From a virus, in the IMG/VR virus record IMGVR_UViG_3300010151_000158, positions 1-24,210 of that record: a stretch of 24,210 nucleotides of DNA; one strand, 5' to 3'. The notes below the pieces were generated by a model. That model searched no databases and was not told the origin of the DNA. It saw only the letters and a program-made list of their open reading frames with translations. Shown here piece by piece: positions 15,270-22,631 of the stretch. How positions within the stretch are numbered: position 1 is the first letter of the stretch; every line of letters begins with the position of its first letter. A program made the position numbers and the translations under genes.

Positions 15270-17305
15270 TATGTTATACTCCCCATTACTTGACCTTTAA
15301 TATCAGAATCTGGGTATTTTAATTCAAAAATACAAGGGTCTAATGACGGATAATATATTCCATCCTTATAAGCTGCACCCATATCATAAATATGACCAGA
15401 GTACCCATCTGTAGTTCTCCACTTGTTTCTTAACATAACTGGTAATTGTATTGGGTCACCAGGGCCATCACCATCTAAGTCTATTGAAAATGGTATTAAA
15501 GTAGCTACACCATCAACTAAAGATAGTTCATATGACAACTCTGCAATAACAATTGGTTGGTTTATTTGCCACTTATCAATGTTAAAAAACTCTTTAACCT
15601 TCTGAATACACTTCAATAATACTTCTTCTTTGTTATATCCTTTTTTGGTCATAATTTTAAAATCAACCCCTATATTAACAATCCAAGCGTCTTTCAAATT
15701 TATAGCATCAGTTACCATTCTATACTGACCAAGGTAATTTTTTAAGTTTTCTTTTACAGCTTTATTAAGAGTTGTTAAATGTTTGTTATAATCATATCCA
15801 AGTAAATACATATTTAAAGCCAATGGATTCGGTATCCTCGTTGGAACTTTCGGAGCTCCAGTTGCTGGTGTATCATCTTGTCCATATAGTTCTTTATCAA
15901 TTGAAAAAATACCAGTACCATCACCAAGCTCTTTCTGAAATTGGAATTGTGCTCCTTCCAATTGTTCATCGGGAACTATGTACGCTTTAGCTACAGCACC
16001 ATATTTAGCAGGCATCGAATATGCTCTCATTATATAATCTTCTTTAGTTACAGCTCTACCTTGAGCGGTAAAGTACGCTAAAGCGTTTTGTCTAATTTCA
16101 ATTAACGATTCTTTACCTTTACCACCACGAGCTGGATTTGGATTTATAACTCCAACTGAACTTTTCGTAGCTGTTACTGTAGCTGAATTAAGTCCAAGTG
16201 GGTCTAAATTAGTGAAAATAGAATTTATTTGTTTGATAGAACCTTCACCAACATTGTGAGCAATACCACCACCGTGTGCATATTTTATGGTCAATGTAGT
16301 GTTTGTTGGAGCTAGTCCGTACGCTCTTGTTTTCAAAAAATTACTTGGGTCAAATGTTTTGTCTAACATCGAAACACCACCTGGTAATGAAGAACCTACA
16401 TTATCTGGATTTGGTATGATATCCTCGTCAGCTCCCGCCGAGACCCCAGCACCGAACCTCAATTCCGTTTTATCATCAGACCTAATATACCTTGTGAACC
16501 TTCTTGGTGTTTTTATAAGTTTAATTAAATATGGTGTATCATCAGAATATTGTGATAATTCTGGGTCAACTGTACTTGAATTTGACACATCATCAAATAT
16601 AATATCTTTCGCTAAAAAGTCAACTTCATACCATTTATTTCCATCACTATCTGTTACCGAAATTATATCTGTAACATTTGTCTTGGATAAAGCTATTCTA
16701 TCATATTTTTTAGCAGTTGTAAATATAAAAGTATCTGTTGTTATTGTACCACTTAAAACGGATACTGATTTTTTCAAAAGATATTTAGTAGGAACATTAC
16801 CCGCCGTTTCATATATACTAACAGAACGTTTATCAAATGAACTTGAATACGCAAAGTTTACATCTTCTTCTGTACGAAATACTACACCAGTTTTTGATTG
16901 TAATTGTAATCCAGCATTAACACTTAACGCATATCTCATGTCTGGTTTTGTATTTTCACCAGTACCAGTTGCTGGTACAGTTTGAAATACATCAACAATT
17001 GTTGAAGATGGTGTAGCTAACTTTGGTCTATATCCCAACGATTGAGCTATTTCAAAAACATTGTCGAGTTCTTCTGCGTAAGATAACAATGATTCTTTAA
17101 ATCTATCATCCACATAATAAGATAATACATCACCAACATACGATGCCATTTCAATGAACATCATACCTGGGTCTGATTCATTAAAATCATTGTATGTGTT
17201 TGGAAAATATGTTTTAGCAAATTCTATTAAATTAGTTCTAAACGAACTAAAGTCTCTACTTAAATATTTTACTTCCTTTTTTTCTAATTTCGCCGCACTA
17301 GCCAT
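15269..17305 (-). CDS. gp6: Baseplate wedge protein, gp6-like (baseplate J family)
   Basis: This 678-residue protein is close to the 660 of T4 gp6. The N-terminus has the characteristic KYLSRDFSSFRTNLIEFAKT, YNDFNESDPGMMFIEMASYV and GDVLSYYVDDRFKESLL. Later come LRFGAGVSAG, AVTKEDYIMRAYSMPAKYGA and a C-terminal VVIAELSYELSLVDGVATL-like segment (written PIVIAELSYELSLVDGVATL), all typical of the gp6 / Baseplate_J family. In T4, gp6 dimers form the ring joining baseplate wedges and drive the hexagon-to-star change. The ATG has AGGAG about 8 nt upstream. It directly follows gp25, its known baseplate partner, which supports the assignment. Confidence 0.93.
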   Translation of the reverse strand: MASAAKLEKKEVKYLSRDFSSFRTNLIEFAKTYFPNTYNDFNESDPGMMFIEMASYVGDVLSYYVDDRFKESLLSYAEELDNVFEIAQSLGYRPKLATPSSTIVDVFQTVPATGTGENTKPDMRYALSVNAGLQLQSKTGVVFRTEEDVNFAYSSSFDKRSVSIYETAGNVPTKYLLKKSVSVLSGTITTDTFIFTTAKKYDRIALSKTNVTDIISVTDSDGNKWYEVDFLAKDIIFDDVSNSSTVDPELSQYSDDTPYLIKLIKTPRRFTRYIRSDDKTELRFGAGVSAGADEDIIPNPDNVGSSLPGGVSMLDKTFDPSNFLKTRAYGLAPTNTTLTIKYAHGGGIAHNVGEGSIKQINSIFTNLDPLGLNSATVTATKSSVGVINPNPARGGKGKESLIEIRQNALAYFTAQGRAVTKEDYIMRAYSMPAKYGAVAKAYIVPDEQLEGAQFQFQKELGDGTGIFSIDKELYGQDDTPATGAPKVPTRIPNPLALNMYLLGYDYNKHLTTLNKAVKENLKNYLGQYRMVTDAINLKDAWIVNIGVDFKIMTKKGYNKEEVLLKCIQKVKEFFNIDKWQINQPIVIAELSYELSLVDGVATLIPFSIDLDGDGPGDPIQLPVMLRNKWRTTDGYSGHIYDMGAAYKDGIYYPSLDPCIFELKYPDSDIKGQVMGSIT

Positions 17306-17314
17306 TTAAATCTC

Positions 17315-17728
17315 CTAAAAGTTAGAAACAAATGTAAGTTGTATTGTTTCAAGAGCTTCTGGTTCTATTGTTACTCCAAACTCCAAATCTACATTAATTT
17401 GATTTGATGATTGTTTGTCGAGATTAACATCAATTCTGTTCATAACAACGTGTGGTAACCACCTTGTTATAGCTTCTTTTATACTATCTTCTATTTTTGC
17501 AGTAGTATCTTCACCAACTGGTTCGAACAACGCACTATATATATCACAACCAAACTCTGGTAGAAAAGGTCGTTCACCTTTCATAGTTAGTAATAAATTT
17601 TTAATATTACTGCCAGTTTGTTTTAATGTTGTTTGTGTCTGTTCAAAAAATCCAACATTGGATTTACCAAGTGGTAATGATAAACCAATAAACACATCGG
17701 GGTTTAAATCATTTTCTAATGCACCCAT
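17315..17728 (-). CDS. gp25: Baseplate wedge protein gp25-like
   Basis: The 137-residue product compares with 132 for T4 gp25. The diagnostic stretch is NIKNLLLTMKGERPFLPEFG followed by CDIYSALFEP (residues 41-70), which includes the GERP motif conserved in gp25 and related type VI secretion TssE proteins. The C-terminal half holds the usual amphipathic helix and paired strands (VMNRIDVNLD, NQINVDLEFGV). In T4, gp25 nucleates sheath polymerisation at the inner baseplate. The ATG follows the upstream gene after a double stop (TAATAA), with AAGGGAAAA as a somewhat distant ribosome site. Confidence 0.93.
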   Translation of the reverse strand: MGALENDLNPDVFIGLSLPLGKSNVGFFEQTQTTLKQTGSNIKNLLLTMKGERPFLPEFGCDIYSALFEPVGEDTTAKIEDSIKEAITRWLPHVVMNRIDVNLDKQSSNQINVDLEFGVTIEPEALETIQLTFVSNF

Positions 17729-17731
17729 TTA

Positions 17732-18190
17732 TTATTTTCCCTTTTTCTTATCCATAGCTTTCATTATAGCACGATAATCTTTTGTTAAAGCGTTTGTCAC
17801 GTGGTCTGGAATTTGTTCAACATTAACACCTGCTTTTTGCATAGTTTGAACAGCTCCAACTTCTCTTTTACTTTGGTCTGACGTACCATAACCCATTACT
17901 TCAGCCATTCTTGTAGTATCAAATGTTTTTCCACCCATTGTCGGCCACGATTCCCTATCACCTTGGATTCCACCTTTTGTTTCATTTAAAATTTTATTCA
18001 AAGATTTATTCTTAGTATAGTTTACTTCCGTTGTCTTTGTCGGTTTTTCGATAAACTCTTTTTTTATAGAATCCGTACTCAATGATTTTTCCTTATCAAT
18101 AAATATTTCCTCTTTAAGTTTTATGATTTGCTGACGGACTTTTCGTTCAACTATTTTGTCTATAACTTCAATAAGTTCTCGTTTCTTCAT
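17732..18190 (-). CDS. Unrecognised small basic protein in the baseplate operon
   Basis: The 152-residue product has a helical, basic N-terminus (ELIEVIDKIVERKVRQQIIK), then KNKSLNKILNETKGGIQ, a Gly/Met-rich middle (PTMGGKTFDTTRMAEVMGYG) and a C-terminal helix ending KDYRAIMKAMDKKKGK. The ATG has AGGAG 7 nt upstream. I have an unverified memory of similar short proteins beside gp25 in marine myophages, with no known function. Conserved position beside gp25 suggests a structural or assembly role. Confidence 0.62.
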   Translation of the reverse strand: MKKRELIEVIDKIVERKVRQQIIKLKEEIFIDKEKSLSTDSIKKEFIEKPTKTTEVNYTKNKSLNKILNETKGGIQGDRESWPTMGGKTFDTTRMAEVMGYGTSDQSKREVGAVQTMQKAGVNVEQIPDHVTNALTKDYRAIMKAMDKKKGK

Positions 18191-18207
18191 TATTAACTCC
18201 TATTGTA

Positions 18208-19956
18208 TTAACCTCTTACTCCAGCCGTAGCTGTTATATTATCTATTTCTTGTAAATTCTCAATGATAAATATTTCTTCATGGTTTTTAAATACCGTATC
18301 ATTCCAAATATCAAACTTTTCTGATTGGATTTCTATCCAATTAATGTCTGGTGTAAATCCACCTTTAGCCCCATCAAAAACTTCATACCCCATCTCACCC
18401 CTTGATGATAGTGGTACTATCGGCCAAGGAACTAAAGTAACTCCCGGCGTGTTTGGAACTGGTCCCGCTGGTGTAGTTAACGTATCACTTGTTAAAGTAC
18501 CAGGCATAAATACTAATAGTGGTATTATATGTTCACCAACAACTGGACACGTTACTATATAAATATGTATTGAGTCTATGAATTGGTTACAAAAATGGTC
18601 AATTATCTCCGGCGTTTCCCCATAATACCCAATTCTTCCATTAATTGTACTCAAAAATTTTATAAGATTTTCAATTAAATGTTCTTTTGCTTCTTCTCTG
18701 TCAACTACTTTAGCTAATCCAACACCCATTGTACTCAATGGAACAGGAATACCCTCAGAATTTGTTTTACCAGTCGGAACTATAGGCCCAACACTTGGTA
18801 TATTTTTATCAATTCTTATATCTGGTGTATCTGATATTAGAAGAACACTTCCTTCTTCCATATACTTATCTAACGCATCTGCGAAACCCTCCGAAAAAAT
18901 TCTTATACTTTCTTCTGGTGTTTCACCCTCTGGTGCCGAACGACTATATATTTCAAATAAATCTTTTTGTAATTGTACTTTAGCTGGTGAACCACTTGTT
19001 GATTCCCAAGATAAATCTATATTACCACTTGTAATTAAACTACCAGGGTTTGGTTGTCCCACATCTGCTGGTAATAAGGTAAATGATATATAAGTTCCAT
19101 TATCTTCAATCGTTTCTATTATATAAATTCCCTTATTAGAACCTTGTTTTATTTCTAATTTAGATTTACCAGGTATTTCAGTTAAATCATATTCTCTACC
19201 ACTTTTATCATTTCTTGAAAGATGTATACCAGTTATACCTTCCATCGTACTAGCTGGTTCTGGTGGAGCTTCTGTTTCCACATCCATAGTTCTTGGTATA
19301 GAATCATATTCATTAAACTCTTCTTTAGCATCTTCCCATTTTTTCTTAGCGTCTTGCCATTTCTTTTTTGATGCATTAGTTTTAATTAATTTAGCATCAT
19401 GTTCTTTTTTTAATTTTCTCCACTTATCATCTTTTTTATTCATATCGTCTTCTAAACTTGTATGTTCATCTGGGTCAAAATCTGGGTTATCAACTACTAC
19501 TGGTTCTGGTTGTTCAACTGGAGGCGGTGAATTTGTCTCTATAAAATATTGACCAGGATTTTCAATTAAATTTTTCTGTCTAACTTTATCATGTTTTGTA
19601 GTAAACCCAGGAATAAATCCCAAATGTATAAAAGTTCCTTCAAACCTACCTCTATCAGAATCGGGTGTTACTGAACCAGGTGTTGTTGTAAATGAACCAT
19701 ACGTATCTACAAGACCAGGAGCTAATTTAGTAAGTGGTGCAGATGTATCACCAACTATTTCTTTACCAACAATGTAATCATCTATCATATTAGCTAATCT
19801 TGTTGTGTATATTTCCCAATACTCATCCATTTTGTCTGAGTCTGTCATTAGACCAAGTGAACCATCTATTAATCCAGCGACTTCACTTTCTAAAACAACC
19901 ATTTCATCAAACAATTTTTGGGTATCTAACTTTGGTATTTTTTTTGTTAAAGGCAT
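18208..19956 (-). CDS. Unrecognised 582-aa protein with charged coiled-coil segment
   Basis: The protein begins with a helical region (residues 10-66), then Gly/Pro/Thr-rich beta segments, a Pro patch (SPPPVEQPEPVVV, about 143-155) and a highly charged coiled-coil-like stretch at about 168-218 with repeated K-K-x-W-x-D-A-K units (KKKWQDAKKKWEDAKEEF). The C-terminal part (about 330-582) mixes helices with beta and Pro segments and ends NITATAGVRG. No enzyme motif is visible. Its position between the gp5-like hub and gp25 fits a baseplate or tail-completion component (inference). The start lacks a clear ribosome site: the ATG overlaps the context AGATAATATG, one base after the hub gene stop, so translation is probably coupled. 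Confidence 0.65.
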   Translation of the reverse strand: MPLTKKIPKLDTQKLFDEMVVLESEVAGLIDGSLGLMTDSDKMDEYWEIYTTRLANMIDDYIVGKEIVGDTSAPLTKLAPGLVDTYGSFTTTPGSVTPDSDRGRFEGTFIHLGFIPGFTTKHDKVRQKNLIENPGQYFIETNSPPPVEQPEPVVVDNPDFDPDEHTSLEDDMNKKDDKWRKLKKEHDAKLIKTNASKKKWQDAKKKWEDAKEEFNEYDSIPRTMDVETEAPPEPASTMEGITGIHLSRNDKSGREYDLTEIPGKSKLEIKQGSNKGIYIIETIEDNGTYISFTLLPADVGQPNPGSLITSGNIDLSWESTSGSPAKVQLQKDLFEIYSRSAPEGETPEESIRIFSEGFADALDKYMEEGSVLLISDTPDIRIDKNIPSVGPIVPTGKTNSEGIPVPLSTMGVGLAKVVDREEAKEHLIENLIKFLSTINGRIGYYGETPEIIDHFCNQFIDSIHIYIVTCPVVGEHIIPLLVFMPGTLTSDTLTTPAGPVPNTPGVTLVPWPIVPLSSRGEMGYEVFDGAKGGFTPDINWIEIQSEKFDIWNDTVFKNHEEIFIIENLQEIDNITATAGVRG

Positions 19957-19957
19957 A

Positions 19958-21400
19958 TTATCTTGTAAAATTTACTTCACTATTAAATGACGCTTTGGCC
20001 ATCTTTGCTAAATCTGCTTTTAGTTGTGGTAGAGTTGCAGGAAAACTTAATAAGCCCGCGGGGCCTGGATAAGATAATTTCATTATTGCCGAAATCAAAT
20101 CATCTAAAAAGTTTACCAACTGAATACCATTCACAACTGGTTCTGTGTTAGTTGTATCTCCAAGATATATTTTTGGACTTGTTATTACAGTTTTTGTTTT
20201 AGTAACTAATTCAAAATCTTTTTCGGATGTAAAACCAACTACACCATTAGTATTAACATTAACACCATTTTTTGCATCAACTACAAAAAAGTTACCAGTA
20301 TTAAAATAGGTATCTGTATTTGTATACGAATATAGTCCATCTGTTTTGGAATTAAAAACTACTCTATCTGTACATAAAAGAATTTGTTGACCACTTAATT
20401 CTGTTGGCGGTTCTTTTGGTATATTATCTGAATACTCTGCAGTAAAATTACTTATTGTATGACCACCGAGACCAAAATGATATAAAGTTTCCTTACCAAA
20501 AACATCTGGATTTGTTGCTCTATTTAGTGGTATAGTTTCATTTGTAGTCATGTAGAACGAAGAACCATCTGCGTTTATATCTTCAATTACGTATGGTTGA
20601 AATTTTCCTTCATCTGTTTTCTCTTTTTCAAATTCTTCTATATCCTCATTCTTATTATGATTACCTAAACCTGTTAATTGACCAACTCTCATTTTTATAT
20701 TTGGTGAATCTATATCACCATCTTCATCAACCGTACCTTCTCTTCCCAAGTCACTATCATCACTTATGTTACTTCCAAGTCTAATAGTATTTCCGAATCT
20801 ACCTTGTATAGTTAAATCGCCTTCATATGGTTTTAATTGTCTAATATATCTCTTTCTTTTAAAGAACTCACCAAGTTCAAACCCACCCTCTTCAGAATCA
20901 GTTGGTTCTGTTTCACCACTATCCACGGTGGCATAATCCTCGGTATCAGTTTTTGACATTTGCGAAACAGTACTCAATCCTGGAACTGAGTTTGTATTTA
21001 TACTGGATAGAAAATTTAAAGTTTGTGTATAAAATTTCAAACCAAGATAATTTACACAAACAACATACTCACCTTTGAGTGGAAATTGTTTAAAGTTTGA
21101 TTCTAATGGATACAACCAACTACACTCATCGGGCGATTTCCCCTGGTCACTATTAAGTAACCTAACTTTGGCCATTCCAATGTATGTAAAGTTAGAATCA
21201 CTTTCCTCTTCTACACGGGGTTGTCTTTCTAACAAATCATCTTCTGTTAATAAAATATCTATTACTTCACCAACTTCTAATTCATAAAATTGTTCTGGTT
21301 CATTTAAATTCTTTACCATATTGGCAACAGAACCAAAGCTTGTTAATCCGCCAAGTAAAGTTGGTAAACTTTTCTTCTTTTTCTTCTTTATATATGCCAT
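19958..21400 (-). CDS. gp5: Baseplate hub/spike protein, gp5-like OB-fold
   Basis: The 480-residue protein has a poly-Lys start (IKKKKKKSL), then an OB-fold-like domain at about 40-135: LEVGEVIDILLTEDD, YIGMAKVRLLNSD, WLYPLESNFKQFPLKGEYV and VCVNYLGLKFYTQTLNFLSS. Next is DLTIQGRFGNTIRLGSN (195-211), a motif I associate with gp5-type hub proteins of cyanophage and marine T4-like viruses. The C-terminal part (GVNVNTNGVVGFTSEKDFEL, then KTVITSPKIYLGD) shows short beta repeats like the gp5/VgrG spike helix. Unlike T4 gp5 I see no lysozyme domain; the central insert is acidic and probably disordered. Its start has no obvious ribosome site and lies one base after the upstream stop. Confidence 0.82.
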   Translation of the reverse strand: MAYIKKKKKKSLPTLLGGLTSFGSVANMVKNLNEPEQFYELEVGEVIDILLTEDDLLERQPRVEEESDSNFTYIGMAKVRLLNSDQGKSPDECSWLYPLESNFKQFPLKGEYVVCVNYLGLKFYTQTLNFLSSINTNSVPGLSTVSQMSKTDTEDYATVDSGETEPTDSEEGGFELGEFFKRKRYIRQLKPYEGDLTIQGRFGNTIRLGSNISDDSDLGREGTVDEDGDIDSPNIKMRVGQLTGLGNHNKNEDIEEFEKEKTDEGKFQPYVIEDINADGSSFYMTTNETIPLNRATNPDVFGKETLYHFGLGGHTISNFTAEYSDNIPKEPPTELSGQQILLCTDRVVFNSKTDGLYSYTNTDTYFNTGNFFVVDAKNGVNVNTNGVVGFTSEKDFELVTKTKTVITSPKIYLGDTTNTEPVVNGIQLVNFLDDLISAIMKLSYPGPAGLLSFPATLPQLKADLAKMAKASFNSEVNFTR

Positions 21401-21401
21401 A

Positions 21402-21788
21402 TTAATTTAAAGCCTGAATTTCGTCTTGTATATCATCTTGATTTTTTTGAATATCATCTACCGTATCTTGTATACCTTTCATTAGTTGTTCCTTTTCTGC
21501 TTCAGTTAATCCAAATTCACTTTCACTACCACCTTTACTCTCTGCGGCAATTAATCGTTGAACAATCGCGGCTACTTTTACAAGTTGTTCGTCATTTTTT
21601 ACATTTATTTCCAAATACTCCTTTATCATAGGAACTATTTGGATGGCCGTATCACCATCTTTGATAAATTGAACAATTTCTTTTGTCAACACATCAAGTT
21701 GCCTCCTATTATGTTCTGTATTTTCGTAAATATCTTTAAATAAGTCCGAAAGAGTCTTTCCCTCGAATATTTCGTAATCATTGGACAT
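21402..21788 (-). CDS. Small acidic coiled-coil protein at head of structural operon
   Basis: This 128-residue protein is predominantly helical: FEGKTLSDLFKDIYENTEHN, a middle helix (VPMIKEYLEINVKNDEQLVK) and a C-terminal acidic coiled coil (MKGIQDTVDDIQKNQDDIQD). I recall similar small proteins next to the hub gene in marine T4-like phages but know no function. It is the first gene of the minus-strand structural operon, with an AGGAAAA ribosome site and a candidate promoter about 38 nt upstream. A chaperone or hub-assembly role is possible from position and coiled-coil nature. Confidence 0.65.
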   Translation of the reverse strand: MSNDYEIFEGKTLSDLFKDIYENTEHNRRQLDVLTKEIVQFIKDGDTAIQIVPMIKEYLEINVKNDEQLVKVAAIVQRLIAAESKGGSESEFGLTEAEKEQLMKGIQDTVDDIQKNQDDIQDEIQALN

Positions 21789-21825
21789 AGTATTTTCCTA
21801 TTTTTGATAAATGAATATAACCCAA

Positions 21826-21834
21826 TAATAAATA
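21826..21834 (-). promoter_or_regulatory. Candidate promoter TATTTATTA for the structural operon
   Basis: In the 118-nt divergent gap the minus strand reads GATATTTATTATTGGG, with the core ending 38 nt before the ATG at 21788. It mirrors the copy that faces the plus-strand gene. In this gap the motif can also be read as T4-like TAATAAATA pointing at the opposite gene, so direction is uncertain. Confidence 0.42.
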
Positions 21835-21866
21835 TCTTTTTTATTAAAATACATCTATATATATGA

Positions 21867-21875
21867 TATTTATTA
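21867..21875 (+). promoter_or_regulatory. Candidate promoter TATTTATTA for the membrane-protein islet
   Basis: The plus strand reads GATATTTATTAATAAC here. The core ends 31 nt before the GTG at 21907. Its first 11 bases (GATATTTATTA) are identical to the copy on the other strand at 21826-21836, which makes this intergenic region a divergent pair. Confidence 0.45.
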
Positions 21876-21906
21876 ATAACAAAACTAACCAAGAAAGGAT
21901 GAACTC

Positions 21907-22248
21907 GTGGATAACACACTAATAGAGAACCTTATCGGTGAGTATGGTTGGTTATTTCTTACGGGTATAATAGCCCTTCTATTTCAAAGTACTATACAAG
22001 AAGCGGTAGATGGTTTAATGGTCTTTTTAGGAAACGACTACAACGAAGATGATGTCGTTGAAGTTGATGGAGAACCTGGACGTATAGTTCGTGTAGGTAT
22101 ATGGAAAACTGTATTCTTTATTTACCATATAGTGGGTGGAAAAATAGTAGGTGGTTCAAAGTTAGTAGTAGCCAATTCTAAATTAAAGGACTTAAAGATA
22201 GAAAAACCACTACCTAACTTAGATTTGTCTAAATATGACGAATCCTAA
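21907..22248 (+). CDS. Mini-MscS-like membrane protein (one membrane helix plus MscS beta domain)
   Basis: This 113-residue protein starts at GTG, preceded by GAAAGGATG; an upstream out-of-frame ATG gives only seven codons. Residues 14-30 form a hydrophobic helix (GWLFLTGIIALLFQSTI) followed by an amphipathic stretch (QEAVDGLMVFLGNDYNEDD). It continues with VVEVDGEPGRIVRVGIWKTV (50-69) and VVANSKLKDL (87-96). This order (pore helix, then D-V-V-E-V-x-G-x-x-G-x-V, then hydrophobic-P/A-N-S-K-L) closely follows the TM3-beta-domain core of MscS mechanosensitive channels, but TM1, TM2 and the C-terminal alpha/beta domain are absent. It lies on the strand opposite to the structural genes. Roles in envelope permeability, lysis timing or osmotic protection during infection are inference; gating has not been shown for such short forms. 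Confidence 0.7.
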   Translation: MDNTLIENLIGEYGWLFLTGIIALLFQSTIQEAVDGLMVFLGNDYNEDDVVEVDGEPGRIVRVGIWKTVFFIYHIVGGKIVGGSKLVVANSKLKDLKIEKPLPNLDLSKYDES

Positions 22249-22292
22249 TAATATATATATATAGTATCATAAAATTTCATATATATCATAGT

Positions 22293-22300
22293 TATTTATA
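22293..22300 (+). promoter_or_regulatory. Candidate promoter TATTTATA before the 73-aa membrane protein
   Basis: In the 89-nt gap between the two plus-strand genes the sense strand reads GTTATTTATACAAT, ending 37 nt before the ATG at 22338. The rest of the gap is AT-rich, with a short TA run at about 22252-22263 and no clear terminator. Confidence 0.42.
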
Positions 22301-22337
22301 CAATAATCTTTAACTAATTGTCGAAAGGAGAGACATC

Positions 22338-22559
22338 ATGAAAGAGATAATGAGAGCCGTAAACGAATGGATGACTGGGATGCTAGAAATGCTTTTTAAC
22401 TTTATAGCCGTTGGAGCTGTAGTTGAAGTACTTTTTGGTTCTGGTGTATTCGGTGTTAGTGTGATAGGAAACTTGACCACTATCATTGGTGGGTTTGGTA
22501 ACAGCGGATTCGCTGGTTTACTAGCATTATTATTCTTGGTTGGTTTATACAAGAAATAA
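22338..22559 (+). CDS. Small two-helix membrane protein (holin-like size, function unknown)
   Basis: The 73-residue product has a strong ribosome site (AAAGGAGA). It has a short charged amphipathic N-terminus, a long hydrophobic stretch at about 15-50 (MLFNFIAVGAVVEVLFGSG onward, with one Glu30), a Gly/Asn turn (GGFGNSG), and a second helix (FAGLLALLFLVGLY, 58-71) ending KK. Two membrane helices and a basic tail fit the size and charge pattern of small holins, but many unrelated phage membrane peptides look the same. It is paired with the MscS-like gene on the plus strand and ends at a strong terminator. Confidence 0.65.
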   Translation: MKEIMRAVNEWMTGMLEMLFNFIAVGAVVEVLFGSGVFGVSVIGNLTTIIGGFGNSGFAGLLALLFLVGLYKK

Positions 22560-22568
22560 TAAAAATAG

Positions 22569-22602
22569 AAAAGGGGAACTTTAATTTTGTTCCCCTTTTT
22601 TT
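22569..22602 (+). terminator. Bidirectional intrinsic terminator between converging genes
   Basis: A perfect 11-bp stem (AAAAGGGGAAC with GTTCCCCTTTT) encloses a 9-nt AT loop. It is followed by a T run on the plus strand; on the minus strand the stem continues into CTATTTTTATT. It sits 10 nt past the 73-aa gene stop and 30 nt past the late sigma gene stop, so it can end transcripts arriving from both sides. Confidence 0.92.
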
Positions 22603-22631
22603 ATATATGATGTTATAATGTAATTTAACCA

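Noticed and set aside
16287-16985. Plus-strand open frame of 232 codons antisense to gp6
   Set aside because: It lies wholly inside the well-supported gp6 gene, lacks a ribosome site, and its Ser/Val/Leu-rich composition is what the complement of gp6 codons would give.
22249-22263. TA dinucleotide run after the MscS-like gene
   Set aside because: It is short and without a stable hairpin or T tract; treated as ordinary AT-rich spacer.
22310-22552. Minus-strand frame antisense to the 73-aa membrane protein
   Set aside because: The plus-strand frame has a strong Shine-Dalgarno and a coherent two-helix protein; the antisense has neither.
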